Positions 23,101 to 36,737 of a stretch of 64,000 bases of DNA are shown here, piece after piece. A program made the translations under genes and the position numbers. The notes beneath the pieces were generated by a model that did not search any database, was not told the DNA's origin, and was given only the letters and a program-made list of their open reading frames with translations. How positions within the stretch are numbered: the first letter of the stretch is position 1; every line of letters starts with the position of its first letter. The stretch spans positions 17,300,823 to 17,364,822 of the forward strand of contig OX421497.1 in the NCBI GenBank assembly GCA_949126835.1, written 5' to 3'. The stretch comes from Anisus vortex (lineage: Eukaryota > Mollusca > Gastropoda > Planorbidae).

Positions 23101-26100
23101 GCTACATCAATTGTGTCTCCCCACAATGAGTATTTTAGCTACATCAATTGTGTCTCCCCACAATGAGTATTTTAACTACATCAATTGTGTCTACACACAA
23201 TGAGTATTTTAGCTACATCACTTGTGTTCCCCTAAAATGAGTATTTTATCTACATCACTTGTGTTCCCCCACAATGAGTATTTTAGCTACATCACTTGTG
23301 TCTACCCACAATGAGTATTTTAACTACATCACTTGTGTCTACCCACAGTGAGTATTTTAGCTACATCACTTGTGTCTAATCACAGTGAGTATTTTAGCTA
23401 CATCACTTGTATTCCCCCACAATGAGTATTTTAGCTACATCAATTGTGTCTCCCCACAATGAGTATTTTAGCTACATCAATTGTGTCTACCCACAATGAG
23501 TATTTTAGCTACATCACTTGTGTTCCCCCACAATGAGTATTTTATCTACATCAATTGTGTCTCCCCACAATGAGTATTTTAGCTACATCAATTGTGTCTA
23601 CCCACAATAAGTATTTTAGCTACATTACTTGTGTCTCCCCACAATGAGTATTTTAGCTACATCACTTGTGTCTCCCCACAATGAGTATTTTAGCTACATC
23701 ACTTGTGTTCCCCCACAATGAGTATTTTAGCTACATCACTTGTGTCTACCCACAGTGAGTATTTTAGCTACATCACTTGTGTTCCCCTAAAATGAGTATT
23801 TTAGCTACATCATTTGTGTTCCCCCACAATAAGTATTTTAGCTACATCACTTGTGTCTCCCCACAGTGAGTATTTTAGCTACATCACTTGTGTTCTCCTA
23901 AAATGAGTATTTTAGCTACATCACTTGTGTTCTCCCACAATAAGTATTTTAGCTACATCACTTGTGTCTCCCCACAGTGAGTATTTTAGCTACATCACTT
24001 GTGTTCCCCTAAAATGAGTATTTTAGCTACATCACTTGTGTCTCCCCACAGTGAGTATTTTAGCTACATCACTTGTGTCTCCCCACAGTGAGTATTTTAG
24101 CTACATCACTTGTGTTCCCCCACAATGAGTATTTTAGCTAGCCTACATCACTCGTGTCTACCCACAGTGAGTATTTTAGCTACATCACTTGTGTCTACCC
24201 ACAGTGAGTATTTTAGCTACATCACTTGTGTCTACCTACAGTGAGTATTTTAGCTACATCACTTGTGTCTCCCCACAGTGAGTATTTTAGCTACATCACT
24301 TGTGTTTACCCACAATAAGTATTTTAGCTACATCACTTGTGTTCCCCCACAATAAGTATTTTAGCTAGCCTACATCACTCGTGTCTACCCACAGTGAGTA
24401 CTTTAGCTACATCACTTGTGTCTCCCCACAGTGAGTATTTTAGCTACATCACTTGTGTTCCCCCACAGTGAGTATTTTAGCTACATCACTAGTGTTCCCC
24501 CACAATGAGTATTTTAGCTAGCCTACATCACTCGTGTCTACCCACAGTGAGTATTTTAGCTGCATCACTTGTGTCTCCCCACAATGAGTATTTTAGCTAC
24601 ATCACTTTTTTTTCCCCCCACAATGAGTATTTTAGCTACATCACTTGTGTTCCCCTAAAATGAGTATTTTAGCTACATCACTTGTGTCTCCCCACAGTGA
24701 GTATTTTAGCTACATCACTTGTGTTCCCCCACAATTAGTATTTTAGCTACATCACTTGTGTTTCCCCACAGTAAGTATTTTAGCTACATCACTCGTGTCT
24801 TCCCACAATGAGTATTTTAGCTACATCACTTGTGTTCCCCCACAATGAGTATTTTAGCTACATCACTTGTGTCTACCCACAATGAGTATTTTAACTACAT
24901 CACTTGTGTCTACCCACAGTGAGTATTTTAGCTACATCACTTGTGTCTAATCACAGTGAGTATTTTAGCTACATCACTTGTATTCCCCCACAATGAGTAT
25001 TTTAGCTACATCAATTGTGTCTCCCCACAATGAGTATTTTAGCTACATCAATTGTGTCTACCCACAATGAGTATTTTAGCTACATCACTTGTGTTCCCCC
25101 ACAATGAGTATTTTATCTACATCAATTGTGTCTCCCCACAATGAGTATTTTAGCTACATCAATTGTGTCTACCCACAATAAGTATTTTAGCTACATTACT
25201 TGTGTCTCCCCACAATGAGTATTTTAGCTACATCACTTGTGTCTCCCCACAATGAGTATTTTAGCTACATCACTTGTGTTCCCCCACAATGAGTATTTTA
25301 GCTACATCACTTGTGTCTACCCACAGTGAGTATTTTAGCTACATCACTTGTGTTCCCCTAAAATGAGTATTTTAGCTACATCATTTGTGTTCCCCCACAA
25401 TAAGTATTTTAGCTACATCACTTGTGTCTCCCCACAGTGAGTATTTTAGCTACATCACTTGTGTTCTCCTAAAATGAGTATTTTAGCTACATCACTTGTG
25501 TTCTCCCACAATAAGTATTTTAGCTACATCACTTGTGTCTCCCCACAGTGAGTATTTTAGCTACATCACTTGTGTTCCCCTAAAATGAGTATTTTAGCTA
25601 CATCACTTGTGTCTCCCCACAGTGAGTATTTTAGCTACATCACTTGTGTCTCCCCACAGTGAGTATTTTAGCTACATCACTTGTGTTCCCCCACAATGAG
25701 TATTTTAGCTAGCCTACATCACTCGTGTCTACCCACAGTGAGTATTTTAGCTACATCACTTGTGTCTACCCACAGTGAGTATTTTAGCTACATCACTTGT
25801 GTCTACCTACAGTGAGTATTTTAGCTACATCACTTGTGTCTCCCCACAGTGAGTATTTTAGCTACATCACTTGTGTTTACCCACAATAAGTATTTTAGCT
25901 ACATCACTTGTGTTCCCCCACAATAAGTATTTTAGCTAGCCTACATCACTCGTGTCTACCCACAGTGAGTACTTTAGCTACATCACTTGTGTCTCCCCAC
26001 AGTGAGTATTTTAGCTACATCACTTGTGTTCCCCCACAGTGAGTATTTTAGCTACATCACTAGTGTTCCCCCACAATGAGTATTTTAGCTAGCCTACATC

Positions 26101-28109
26101 ACTCGTGTCTACCCACAGTGAGTATTTTAGCTGCATCACTTGTGTCTCCCCACAATGAGTATTTTAGCTACATCACTTTTTTTTCCCCCCACAATGAGTA
26201 TTTTAGCTACATCACTTGTGTTCCCCTAAAATGAGTATTTTAGCTACATCACTTGTGTCTCCCCACAGTGAGTATTTTAGCTACATCACTTGTGTTCCCC
26301 CACAATTAGTATTTTAGCTACATCACTTGTGTTTCCCCACAGTAAGTATTTTAGCTACATCACTCGTGTCTTCCCACAATGAGTATTTTAGCTACATCAC
26401 TTGTGTTCCCCCACAATGAGTATTTTAGCTACATCACTTGTGTTTCCCCACAGTGAGTATTTTAGCTACATCACTCGTGTCTTCCCACAATGAGTATTTT
26501 AGCTACATCACTTGTGTTCCCCCACAATGAGTATTTTAGCTACATCACTTGTGTCTCCCCACAATGAGTATTTTAGCTACATCACTTGTGTTCCCCCACA
26601 ATGAGTATTTTAGCTACATCACATGTGTCTTCCCACAATGAGTATTTTAGCTACATCACTTGTGTTCCCCCACAATGAGTATTTTAGCTACATCACTTGT
26701 GTTCCCCCACAATGAGTATTTTAGCTACATCACTTGTGTCTTCCCACAATGAGTATTTTAGCTACATCACTTGTGTTCCCCCACAATGAGTATTTTAGCT
26801 ACATCACTTGTGTCTCCCCACAATGAGTATTTTAGCTACATCACTTGTGTCTTCCCACAATGAGTATTTTAGCTACATCACTTGTGTTCCCCCACAATGA
26901 GTATTTTAGCTACATCACTTGTGTCTCCCCACAATGAGTATTTTAGCTACATCACTTGTGTTCCCCCACAATGAGTATTTTAGCTACATCACTTGTGTTC
27001 CCCCACAATGAGTATTTTAGCTACATCACTTGTGTTCCCCTACAATGAGTATTTTAGCTACATCACTTGTGTTCCCCCACAATGAGTATTTTAGCTACAT
27101 CACTTGTGTCTCCCCACAGTGAGTATTTTAGCTACATCACTTGTGTTCCCCCACAATGAGTATTTTAGCTACATCACTTGTGTCTCCCCAGAATGAGTAT
27201 TTTAGCTACATCACTTGTGTTCCCCCACAATGAGTATTTTAGCTACATCACTTGTGTTCCCCCACAATGAGTATTTTAGCTACATCACTTGTGTCTCCCC
27301 ACAGTGAGTATTTTAGCTACATCACTTGTGTTCCCCCACAATGAGTATTTTAGCTACATCACTTGTGTCTCCCCACAATGAGTATTTTAGCTACATCACT
27401 TGTGCTCCCCCACAATGAGTATTTTAGCTACATCACTTGTGTTCCCCCACAATGAGTATTTTAGCTACATCACTTGTGTTCCCCCACAATGAGTATTTTA
27501 GCTACATCACTTGTGTTCCCCCACAATGAGTATTTTAGCTACATCACTTGTGTTTCCCCACAGTGAGTATTTTAGCTACATCACTCGTGTCTTCCCACAA
27601 TGAGTATTTTAGCTACATCACTGGTGTCTCCCCACAGTGAGTATTTTAGCTACATCACTTGTGTTCCCCCACAATGAGTATTTTAGCTACATCACTTGTG
27701 TTCCCCCACAATGAGTATTTTAGCTACATCACTTGTGTCTTCCCTCACAATGAGTATTTTAGCTACATCACTTGTGTTCCCCCACAGTGAGTATTTTAGC
27801 TACATCACTCGTGTCTTCCCACAATGAGTATTTTAGCTACATCACTTGTGTTCCCCCACAATGAGTATTTTAGCTACATCACTTGTGTCTTCCCACAATA
27901 AGTATTTTAGCTACATCATTTGTGTTTCCCCACAGTGAGTATTTTAGCTACATCACTCGTGTCTTCCCACAATGAGTATTTTAGCTACATCACTTGTGTT
28001 CCCCCACAATGAGTATTTTAGCTTGCCTACATCACTCGTGTCTTCCCACAATAAGTATTTTAGCTACATCATTTGTGTTTCCCCACAGTGAGTATTTTAG
28101 CTACATCAT
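20182..28109. repeat. 37-bp minisatellite, about 7.9 kb, about 214 units, with higher-order duplications
   Basis: Unit core GAGTATTTTAGCTACATCAC followed by TTGTGT, a pyrimidine-rich segment and CACAAT. Unit variants differ in the YYCCCC segment (TCTCC, TTCCC, TCTAC, CCTAAA). Some units carry a 4-bp expansion, GCTAGCCTACAT. Internal duplications: offset 821-824 bp (about 21550-22370 against 22371-23190) and offset 1,571 bp (about 23255-24862 against 24826-26433). From about 26.4 to 28.1 kb the units are more uniform. It has no open frames because the unit carries TAG and is not a multiple of three. Confidence 0.98.
23255..26433. repeat. 1,571-bp segment duplication inside the 37-bp array
   Basis: Rare landmarks recur at a constant offset: TGTGTCTAATCACAG at 23371 and 24942, and CACTTTTTTTTCCCCCCA at 24603 and 26174, both 1,571 bp apart. 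The sequences between them look identical by eye. The left boundary is near 23255, where TTATCTA becomes TTAGCTA. The right boundary is near 26433. Confidence 0.9.
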
Positions 28110-29825
28110 TACCTAATGCGCTGTAAAGTAGGACTTTTAAAAAAATAACAACATGAATGTTTTGTCCCCAAAAAATTTCCACATAAATTTATACACAAAA
28201 TGTTAAAACATTTATTTCTGTATTGTTATCTGGCACACAATACAATGAAATTTGGGCCACAAGAAAAAAAAAAACTTCTGTATATTTCTTTCATTTTAAT
28301 CTATCGGTATTAGGTCGTGTAAGTGTAAGTCAACTAGTTTTTTAAATGCTCAAGAAGTCAAAGACAATACCTTGGGGTAATTTTTCGCCACATTCAAAAC
28401 CCAGTCTAAACTTTTCTTTTCGTTTTCATTCCATTTAAGCAGACAAAATGTCTGGTATTTGTGTCTATTGTTGCTGACCCAGCGATGGTGAAAGTCAAAC
28501 TGTTGGCAGTAATCCTTAGAAGGATTAACGTTTTGAAAAATCTGGGCTACAGAATATCTTGCTCTCTATTACAATACAGCCAACTCGTTTTCTTTGTCTT
28601 CCTACTCTTCAGTTTCATTTTTTAAAACTTGCAACTTCTAGAATGCTCAACCAAAGGTAGAGGGGACACAATATAAGGTTTTTATAAGGGACTATTTGGT
28701 CTCAAATGGAATGTGGCGGGAAACTGTAACAAGATACGTCTGGAACTAGAGATGTAAAACTTTTCCTCCTGTAGACAACACTGTGACACTTTAAGGCTAG
28801 TGTCTATTACGGGGATTTGGTATGACATATGACACGACCTGTTGGTTAGACATATGAAACAGCCCTTGGTATAACACGGCTCTTGGTGTGGCATGTCACA
28901 GAACCTTTGGTAAAACATATAAAACATTGGAGTGACATAAAACACAGCCTTTCTTATAACATAGAACACATTGGAGTGACATGAAACGCAGCCTTTCTTA
29001 AAACATATAAGGTATAGACAACCCACGACCTCTACAGTCCATCGGGTATAGACAACCCACATCCTCTATTTGCAAAGGGAGGTGTGGGAACTTCAAAAGC
29101 AATATAACGAAATAATGTTGATGGGAGAAGGGGATTACTATGTGGTTACGAGAAGAACCACTGGACCATCATTACAAATGACTTGAGATTCTAATCGAGA
29201 ACACTGTCCATCCTCTCTTTATCTGAGTGAATAGGTGCGCCAGGGCTTGTCATAAACTCTGGTCACTGGTCCTAGGGGTTTTGAATAGACGGGCAACTCG
29301 TGAAGCGTAAGGTGGGGTTGTAAGGGGAGCCCTACACAGACTCCATAGAGGAAAGTAAACCTGATCTGCTGTCACTTCTTACCTGAAGGTCACGTGATGT
29401 ATGCAGAATGTTACTTGAAACCAAAGATGCCATAAATTAGTTACCCTTAGACTGGATTTAAGGACACTGGACAAAGGCTACAATAAATCATTGGTAAAAA
29501 AAGAAACTCAATTTGAAGGTTTGTTCCATTTAAACATTTTGAGAAAGGGAGGCCAAAAAATGATTAATCCTTCCAGACATATCACAGAAAGACTCGCTTA
29601 TGTCGAATGGATATACTTTATTATAAAGACTCTATTGCTTAGAATTTCTGTACATGTATTCTAAAAAGATAATCTATAACTATAATAAAACCGGTATGCT
29701 GTAATATAAAAACGTGAAATGGTACATTGTCTCAATATTTTTATTTATTTCTGCGTCGACCTACTAAATAGTCCATCCATTTAGACACATATAATCATTG
29801 CTGGGTTATTTTATAATCTTTCTTA
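28110..29825. other. Unique sequence with a short degenerate repeat
   Basis: Around 28855-29070 there are imperfect repeats (TTGGAGTGACAT at 28927 and 28971, 44 bp apart; GGTATAGACAACCCAC twice). A 126-codon minus frame (28682-29062) overlaps them; it is cysteine-rich but matches no family I know and is probably chance. No gene is recognised elsewhere. Confidence 0.5.
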
Positions 29826-30335
29826 GTGACTGGGTTATTTTGTTTAATTCTTCTCTGTGACTCGGTTATTTTTATACTTCTTTGTGACTGGGTTATTTTT
29901 ATACTTCTTCTTTGTGACTGGGTTATTTTTATACTTCTTCTTTGTGACTGGGTTATTTTTATACTTCTTCTCTGTGACTCGGTTATTTTTTTGAAAGTCT
30001 TCTTTGTGACTGGGATATTTTTAAAATTCTTCTCTGTGACTCGGTTATTTTTTTGAAAGTCTTCTTTGTGACTGGGATATTTTTAAAATTCTTCTCTGTG
30101 ACTCGGTTATTTTTATACTTCTTTGTGACTGGGTTATTTTTAAAATTATTCTTTATAATTGGGTTATTTTTATACTTCTTCTTTGTGATTTGGTTATTGT
30201 TTTAAATTCTTCTTTCTGACGTGGTTATTTTTATACTTCTTCTTTGTGATTTGGTTATTGTTTTAAATTCTTCTTTCTGACGTGGTTATTTTTATACTTC
30301 TTCTTTGTAATTTGGTTACTTTAAGATTTCTTTTT
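29826..30335. repeat. 27-30-bp minisatellite, about 17 units
   Basis: Unit core TTCTTTGTGACTGGGTTATT followed by TTTATAC, with variants TCTGTGACTCGG and TTTCTGACGTGG. Part is 30 bp and gives a spurious 76-codon plus frame. Confidence 0.95.
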
Positions 30336-30654
30336 CGTACCCACTACCATTGATATTTCCTAAGATATAAGTAAGATATAAAGAATAATAATTTCCTAAA
30401 TTTCGGGATAAGAGCATCAGGGGAAAAAGTAGCTGTGAAATATTCGCCTCTCTTTATAAAGTCACCACACATCAGTAGCAACAACATCAACAAACAATGT
30501 TTCTCTATACAGCTGACTTGTGTTGTTGGCCGAGCGTGTAGCTATAGTCCTAATAAGGCGTAAAGCTTGGCCTTTATATTGACTTACAGAACGATGAATA
30601 TTCGGAACGCCAAGGGGCAGAGTACATCTCATATTACAGTTTACTAAACATTGG
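30336..30654. other. Unique sequence, nothing recognised
   Basis: A short TTGGCCGAGCG motif resembles an A box, but no B box follows, so no element is called. Confidence 0.45.
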
Positions 30655-31240
30655 CAGCTGTGGTAGCTAGAAGCTCCTTTCTGCCAACTGTTACATTTAG
30701 CTGTAGTAGCTAGAAGCTCCTTTCTGCCAACTGTTACATTTAGCTGTGGTAGCTAGAAGCTCCTTTCTGCCAACTGTTACATTTAGCTGTGGTAGCCCTT
30801 TCTGCCAATAATTACATCTAGCTGTGGTAGCTTGAAGCTCCTTTCTGCCAACTGTTACATTTAGCTGTGGTAGCTTGAAGCTCCTTTCTGCCAACTGTTA
30901 CATTTAGCTGTGGTAGCTAGAAGCTCCTTTCTGCCAACTGTTACATTTAGCTGTGGTAGCTAGAAGCTCCTTTCTGCCAACTGTTACATTTAGCTGTGGT
31001 AGCTAGAAGCTCCTTTCTGCCAACTGTTACATTTATCTGTGGTTGCTAGAAGCTCCTTTCTGTCAACAGTTACATTTAGCTGTGGTAGCTAGAAGCTCCT
31101 TTCTGCAAACTGTTACATTTAGCTGTGGTAGCCCTTTCTGCCAACAATTACATCTAGCTGTGGTAGCTAGAAGCTCCTTTCTGCCAACAGTTACATTTAG
31201 CTGTGGTAGCTAGAAGCTCCTTTCTGCCAACTGTTACATC
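30655..31240. repeat. 44-bp minisatellite, about 13 units
   Basis: Unit contains TAGCTGTGGTAGCTAGAAGC and CTCCTTTCTGCCAACTG. Two shortened units lack the TAGAAGCT block (near 30790 and 31130). The 65-codon minus frame is a shadow. Confidence 0.96.
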
Positions 31241-33510
31241 TCTGTGTGCAATGATTCATTCAATGACTTTCCAGCATAGGGGAAATGGGTTTGGTGGTAA
31301 TTTAAAGTATGAAGCAGACGTTTTGACTTTACAGAAATACGTTTCCTAAAGAAAACATCTCTTGAAAGTATATAATGTGATTGTCATATCTCTAATTGTG
31401 TTTCTATTTACAATAGGATGCTAATGGCTCACTCATTCTTATTTCATACTATATGATACACATTCTTATTTTGAACTATAGTCATTTTAATTTTGAAAAT
31501 TATCTTTTCTATATTTCGGACTTATCTCACTATTGCAACAATCCATCAGTAATCTTAGCCACATTAATTAATATTGCAACAATTTATAAGTAATCATTAA
31601 TTAGCATTGCAATAATTTATCAATCAGAAACTTTAGTTAATCATTGTACCAAAGTATGACAATATAAACGTGTGTAATTAAACTAGAAAGTATTCTAGTA
31701 AAAGCCTGCACAAACAACAACAAATATACCATTACTGAAAATTCCCATTCTAGTTTTGGTATCTTTAAAAAAGACTTGTTTAAGCAAGCAAATTTTGTTC
31801 CAGCTTTTCCGTTAGTTTAAAAGAACTCCCAAAAATGGGGGCTAAGAAAAATTGGGGGATATGGAGAATGAAATAAAGAAAGGTAGTGGGTGTAAGGAGG
31901 GAAAGCAAACAGGAATGTACATGTAGCAACCTGTATACAGGATCTTGACCTGTCAGTCGACCTCCGCTCTGAATGAATGCATCTCTCTTCAGAATGTGAA
32001 ATGTAATGCTTTCAAAAGAAATCATTCTCTTGAAACGGTTGTAGCATTTCTATTCTTAGGGTCATGTTTTTTTATATAATGATAGCAATCAGCGCCGTTA
32101 TGGCAGAAAAAGTTTTTAACTCTGTATCCGTAAGGCCGTAAAATGTAGTTTGTTCTTTTTTAAATACAAGAACATGGAAAGAAAAAGTAGCAAAAAGAAA
32201 ATAACTTAGGCATAAGGTGTATAAAATATAGTTTGTTTTACTCGTATTGCAACTCGGGGTGTAAAGGGGGGGGATAGTAAACGTCTGCAACTTTTAATTT
32301 AAAATCAGGGAAATTCTTCAAATAAATTGACAAGAAGAGATTGTTATGTACTATGTAACATTGTGATTGGAGAGATTGAGGCTAAAGTTACGTGGTATCA
32401 ACATTCATACTGTACTATGTAACATTGTGATTGGAGAGATTGAGGCTAAAGTTATGTGTATCAATATTCACACTGTACTATATGGTATTGTGGTTTTGGT
32501 AGAAGGCTAAAAATGTATCACAAAATATTTCCTACAAACTACAGAAATATGCAAAGACCACACATACCTTAATTCACAGACATATATAATATTTTTATAC
32601 GTATTTTTAGTGGCTGGGTGTGTAGTTTGATCAATTGAGTATTGGTTTCCTGGTGAATTTAATTCGTGTATATTTATTATGCAATATATCCTATAGAAGA
32701 GTTTCTCTGCTTTATCTATAAATATTCACACAAAAAAATAGTCTTAAAGACAAATCCACATATTATTATTTTCCATAATAATTATAATTAAAATTTAAAT
32801 GAAATCTTTTCTAAAGACTAGATTTAAAAATTAAAATTTGGCATGTTGTCTGTAGCAAGTTTGACGAACAATCCAACTTTTGAATTATTCAGAAAGCTAA
32901 ATATAATTTTTCTGTTGGCTATTCACATGCCCGATAAGTGATTGCAATGATTTCCCATTGAACAGAGTCAAGACAAATGTAATCGATAATTATAGAAAGA
33001 TATTGAAGGGCAATTTAATTCTTTCAAATTGTTTGGCAATTATTAAAATTAGGTTTTGTGCTGATTCATGAATGTTTGAGAGTTTCTGGAGAGAATAAAA
33101 GCTGCGGAATGAGGGACTACGTGATGGGATCGGATTCTCGTTACGGGATCTTAAGTTTCATGGAGTTGCTAAACCCCATGACTCCCCCTCCATTTCAACT
33201 TCACCCTCCACTAAACAGAACTGAATCGACGAAAAACTTATCTACCACCTTCATTTAACAACTTCAAATATCCGCCCCCCCCCCCCGCACACACTACTAC
33301 CACTACATTAAAAGAGAGAGGGTGGGGGGGGGATTTTGTAGCGGCGAATGTGGAGCTGAAATGTGACAACAGTGGCGAGTGCTGAGATGTCTTCATATTT
33401 CCAGACCGCTGCTGTCTCTTTGGGGGGTTCTCAAAGATTTGAAACAAGACTCATGATTATGAAGATGATAATATATTATATTTAAAAAACACACTACTCG
33501 TGGTACTTTT
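31241..33510. other. Unique AT-rich sequence with one short tandem repeat
   Basis: Open frames of 60-81 codons (31780-32025, 32072-32290, 33058-33258, 33238-33447) show no recognisable domain. C/G runs near 32264 and 33274. The 63-64-bp repeat at 32.35 kb is listed separately. Confidence 0.5.
32347..32535. repeat. 63-64-bp tandem repeat, about 2.5 units
   Basis: TGTACTAT starts at 32346-32347, 32411 and 32474. The first two units share ATTGTGATTGGAGAGATTG and GAGGCTAAAGTTA; the third is diverged. Confidence 0.85.
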
Positions 33511-33768
33511 AAGCCCAATCCTACAGTATGGTCGCTTTGAGTCGACCCAATCCTACAGTATGGTCTCTTTGAGCCGACCCAATCCTACCGTATGGTCGCT
33601 TTGAGTCGACCCAATCCTACAGTATGGTCGCTTTGAGTCGACCCAATCCTACAGTATGGTCTCTTTGAGCCGACCCAATTCTACAGTATGGTCTCTTTGA
33701 GTCGATCCAATCCTACAGAATGGTCTCTTTGAGCCGACCCAATCCTACAGTATGGTCGCTTTGAGCCA
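33511..33768. repeat. 33-bp minisatellite, about eight units
   Basis: Unit contains CCCAATCCTACAGTATGGTC then KCTTTGAGYCGA. Units differ at the GCTTTGAGTC / TCTTTGAGCC positions. Confidence 0.95.
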
Positions 33769-34349
33769 CCTTACGTAATTAACGGAACACTAAGACTTGC
33801 CTTGTTGATTCTATTCATTAATGGTAGGAGAACTACACTCTACTCGAATCTTCTCGGCTCGTGTAATCAGTGATTACAAAAAGTGTCGGGCATTCACTGA
33901 ACTGATTTTCAGTTGCAAGAATATATAGAAAAAAGTGCTCCGTGCTATATGCCCATTTATATCAATACATCCTTAGGATTACGGAAGCAGAACTTGCTAA
34001 TTTCTCAGACTAAAGTATGAAAGGAAAAGTAGCCCACAAAAAACTCAACAGATCTTACTTAAACAACTGATTTCAGCTACCAATAAGGCTGTAAACAACT
34101 TGACATTCATAAAGTAAGCGCACTTGTGACCACTGCGCCCTTTAGAACAATATAATAGAATAGATTTAATATATTATAATGATTATTAAAAAACCCTTAA
34201 TACGTTGGATTTAACGGACCAAGCCCAGACAGACGGACACATCTATTGATAGATATGTAGATAAATCAATGAATCATTGAATATGTAGATAGATAGATAG
34301 AAAGATAATAGATCGATAGGCCGATGGAAAATTGACTGACACTGTATAC
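33769..34349. other. Unique sequence with a short GATA-rich stretch
   Basis: An imperfect (GATA)n stretch at about 34248-34320; otherwise nothing recognised. Confidence 0.55.
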
Positions 34350-34804
34350 TTGCACTAGTTATACCGCTACTGATGTCTACGACATCTACTAGTTATATGT
34401 GCTACTGATGTGTTTGACATCAACTAGTTATATGTGCTACTGATGTGTTTGACATCAACTAGTTATATGTGATACTGATGTGTATGACATCAACTAGTTA
34501 TATGTGCCACTGATGTGTATGACATCTACTAGTTATATGTGCTACTGATGTGTTTGACATCAACTAGTTATATGTGCTACTGATGTGTTTGACATCAACT
34601 AGTTTTATGTGATACTGATGTGTACGACATCAACTAGTTATATGTGCCACTGATGTGTATGACATCAACTAGTTATATGTGCCACTGATGTGTATGACAT
34701 CTACTAGTTATATGTTCTACTGGTGTGTACGACATCAACTAGTTATATGTGTTACTGATATGTACGACATCTACTAGTTATATGTGCTACTGATATGTAC
34801 GACC
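34350..34804. repeat. 35-bp minisatellite, about 13 units
   Basis: Unit contains ACTAGTTATATGTGCTACTG and ATGTGTTTGACATCA, with variants at TTTGAC/TACGAC/TATGAC. Each unit carries an ACTAGT hexamer. Confidence 0.95.
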
Positions 34805-36374
34805 TATCTTGTGTAAAAATCTTCTCCTATACTTTTTATTTTATCTCCGTCCATTTGTCTCTCTGTGTTTATTATCAATGTAAATTCAAAAAGATCTGCC
34901 TGATATTAGAACTAACATCGGTGATCTGGGAAAAAGACATTTCTTTCGATGACTAGATCACTCCTATCTATGAAATTTAACACCGCATTCATCGCTATCA
35001 GCCCAGGCACTTATATATAATAAAATCTGGTCGAAGAGTTTTGATGTTATTTGGTTCTCTCTTCGTCTTCTTATTTCTAAAGAAAAAAACACGCAAATAC
35101 TTTGCAAAATCTTCGTATTTAACACTTGTTGCTTAAGGATATGATTTTTTAGTGTATTTGCTTATTGATATTTAATGTAAATATTCTTTTGAAAAGAAAG
35201 ATCGTTTTGAAAAGTTAATTATGAAAAAAGGCTTGTATTCCTTCAAGTGTTCCTGTGAAGTGATATGCTCCAATTCCTTTATTGTTTCAATATCCTGTGT
35301 CAGTTTTCTAATCCCCTGATTAATGGCTGATTCAATTACAGACATTTACAATTCAAATTTCTTGATTGACCTCATTTGAGTGAATGACGCTACAATTTCA
35401 TTGGTTTAAGAAAGGACGTGAGTAGCAATGTGGGGGGATACACTTAACATTATGTACTATGTATATGGGGAGAGTATGGTCCCTTGTTGTTTTTCATTGG
35501 GCGGGAGGAATTTTTTTTTGGGGGGTGGGGAAGTAATGGGTGGGGGGTATCGATGTAATGAATAAAAAAAATTGTGTTTAATCGACATTAGAAACAACTA
35601 TTTTGTTTACACATGGCTGCTTCAATTCTCATGTTTATAAAAGTGGGAAATTTCTCGGAAATAACACATTTTTTTAACTTCCTTAATCTTTTCTAATTTA
35701 ATAAATAAAATTGAGATATTTATTGTGAGTTTTAAAAGTTATAAATATTTGAATATCTTTTTGTTCAATTTAATTTCATTTTTTTCTAACTGTTTTGAGT
35801 TTTATTTTTGCACGACATCGTTCTGCTATTCTTGGTTTTCCGAACTATGAGTGCTAGTTGGGCATTGAATGGGTTATCCAAATTAGCCATAAAAAAATAC
35901 GAAGCGTTGAACATCATAAAAAAAATAATAGTAGGAATCAATAATCGTTTCATTATAAGGTGCGGCTGTTTGTTAAAAAAATAGTTAGACTGACGCATAA
36001 TACAATATATGCGAGCCCATTGCAAAAGCAGATTAAAAAAAAATGCACTACTGAACTATGATGGCTATTTTAAGAAAATTATTTTTGGTGTTCGGATATT
36101 TGGGTAAGGGGTGACATGTTTGTGTTTCCTTAAAAATAAAATGAGAATCCCAAAACATTTGCCCAACGCAGTACTGCAGATTGTAAAGGTTTACATCTCA
36201 GGTTTAAAGACATCTTTAAGAGTAATCTAAAGGCTACAAATGTAGACATTAAAAAATGTTAAAAAATGACTCAAGACAGAAGTAGTTGAAGGAGCTCATT
36301 ACATATTGGTCTGGATGCTGCAGAGGAACAACTTCGACTTACTCAGGATGAGACAATTTCAACAAAGAAACAGA
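34805..36374. other. Unique AT-rich sequence with a G-rich tract
   Basis: The 35501-35550 region has several GGG to GGGGGG runs on the plus strand, a possible G-quadruplex. The 79-codon minus frame (35786-36025) is not recognised. No repeats. Confidence 0.5.
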
Positions 36375-36737
36375 AAGCACAAAGTCTGCCCACCAGCACA
36401 AAGTCTGCCCACTAGCACAAAGTCTGCCCACCAGCACAAAGTCTGCACACCAGCACAAAGTCTGCCCACCAGCACAAAGTCTGCCCATCAGCACAAAGTC
36501 TGCCCACCAGCACAAAGTCTGCCCACCAGCTCAAAGTCTGCACACCAGCACAAAGTCTGCCCACCAGCACAAAGTCTGCCCACCAGTACAAAGTCTGCCC
36601 ACCAGCACAAAGTCTGCCCACCAGCACAAAGTCTGCCCACCAGCACAAAGTCTGCTCACCAGCACAAAGTCTGCACACCAGCACAAAGTCTGCCCACAAG
36701 CACAAAGTCTGCCCACCAACACAAAGTCTGACCACCT
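36375..36737. repeat. 19-bp minisatellite, about 19 units
   Basis: Unit ACAAAGTCTGCCCACCAGC with few variants. Three units (57 bp) give a 19-residue repeat, explaining the 141-codon plus and 123- and 63-codon minus frames, which are not genes. Confidence 0.97.

Noticed and set aside
20182..28109. CRISPR-like array
   Set aside because: Units are contiguous and similar throughout, with no unique spacers alternating with a constant repeat; eukaryotic context.
28682..29062. Cysteine-rich secreted peptide on the minus strand
   Set aside because: No signal peptide or regular cysteine framework; the frame overlaps a degenerate 44-bp tandem repeat.
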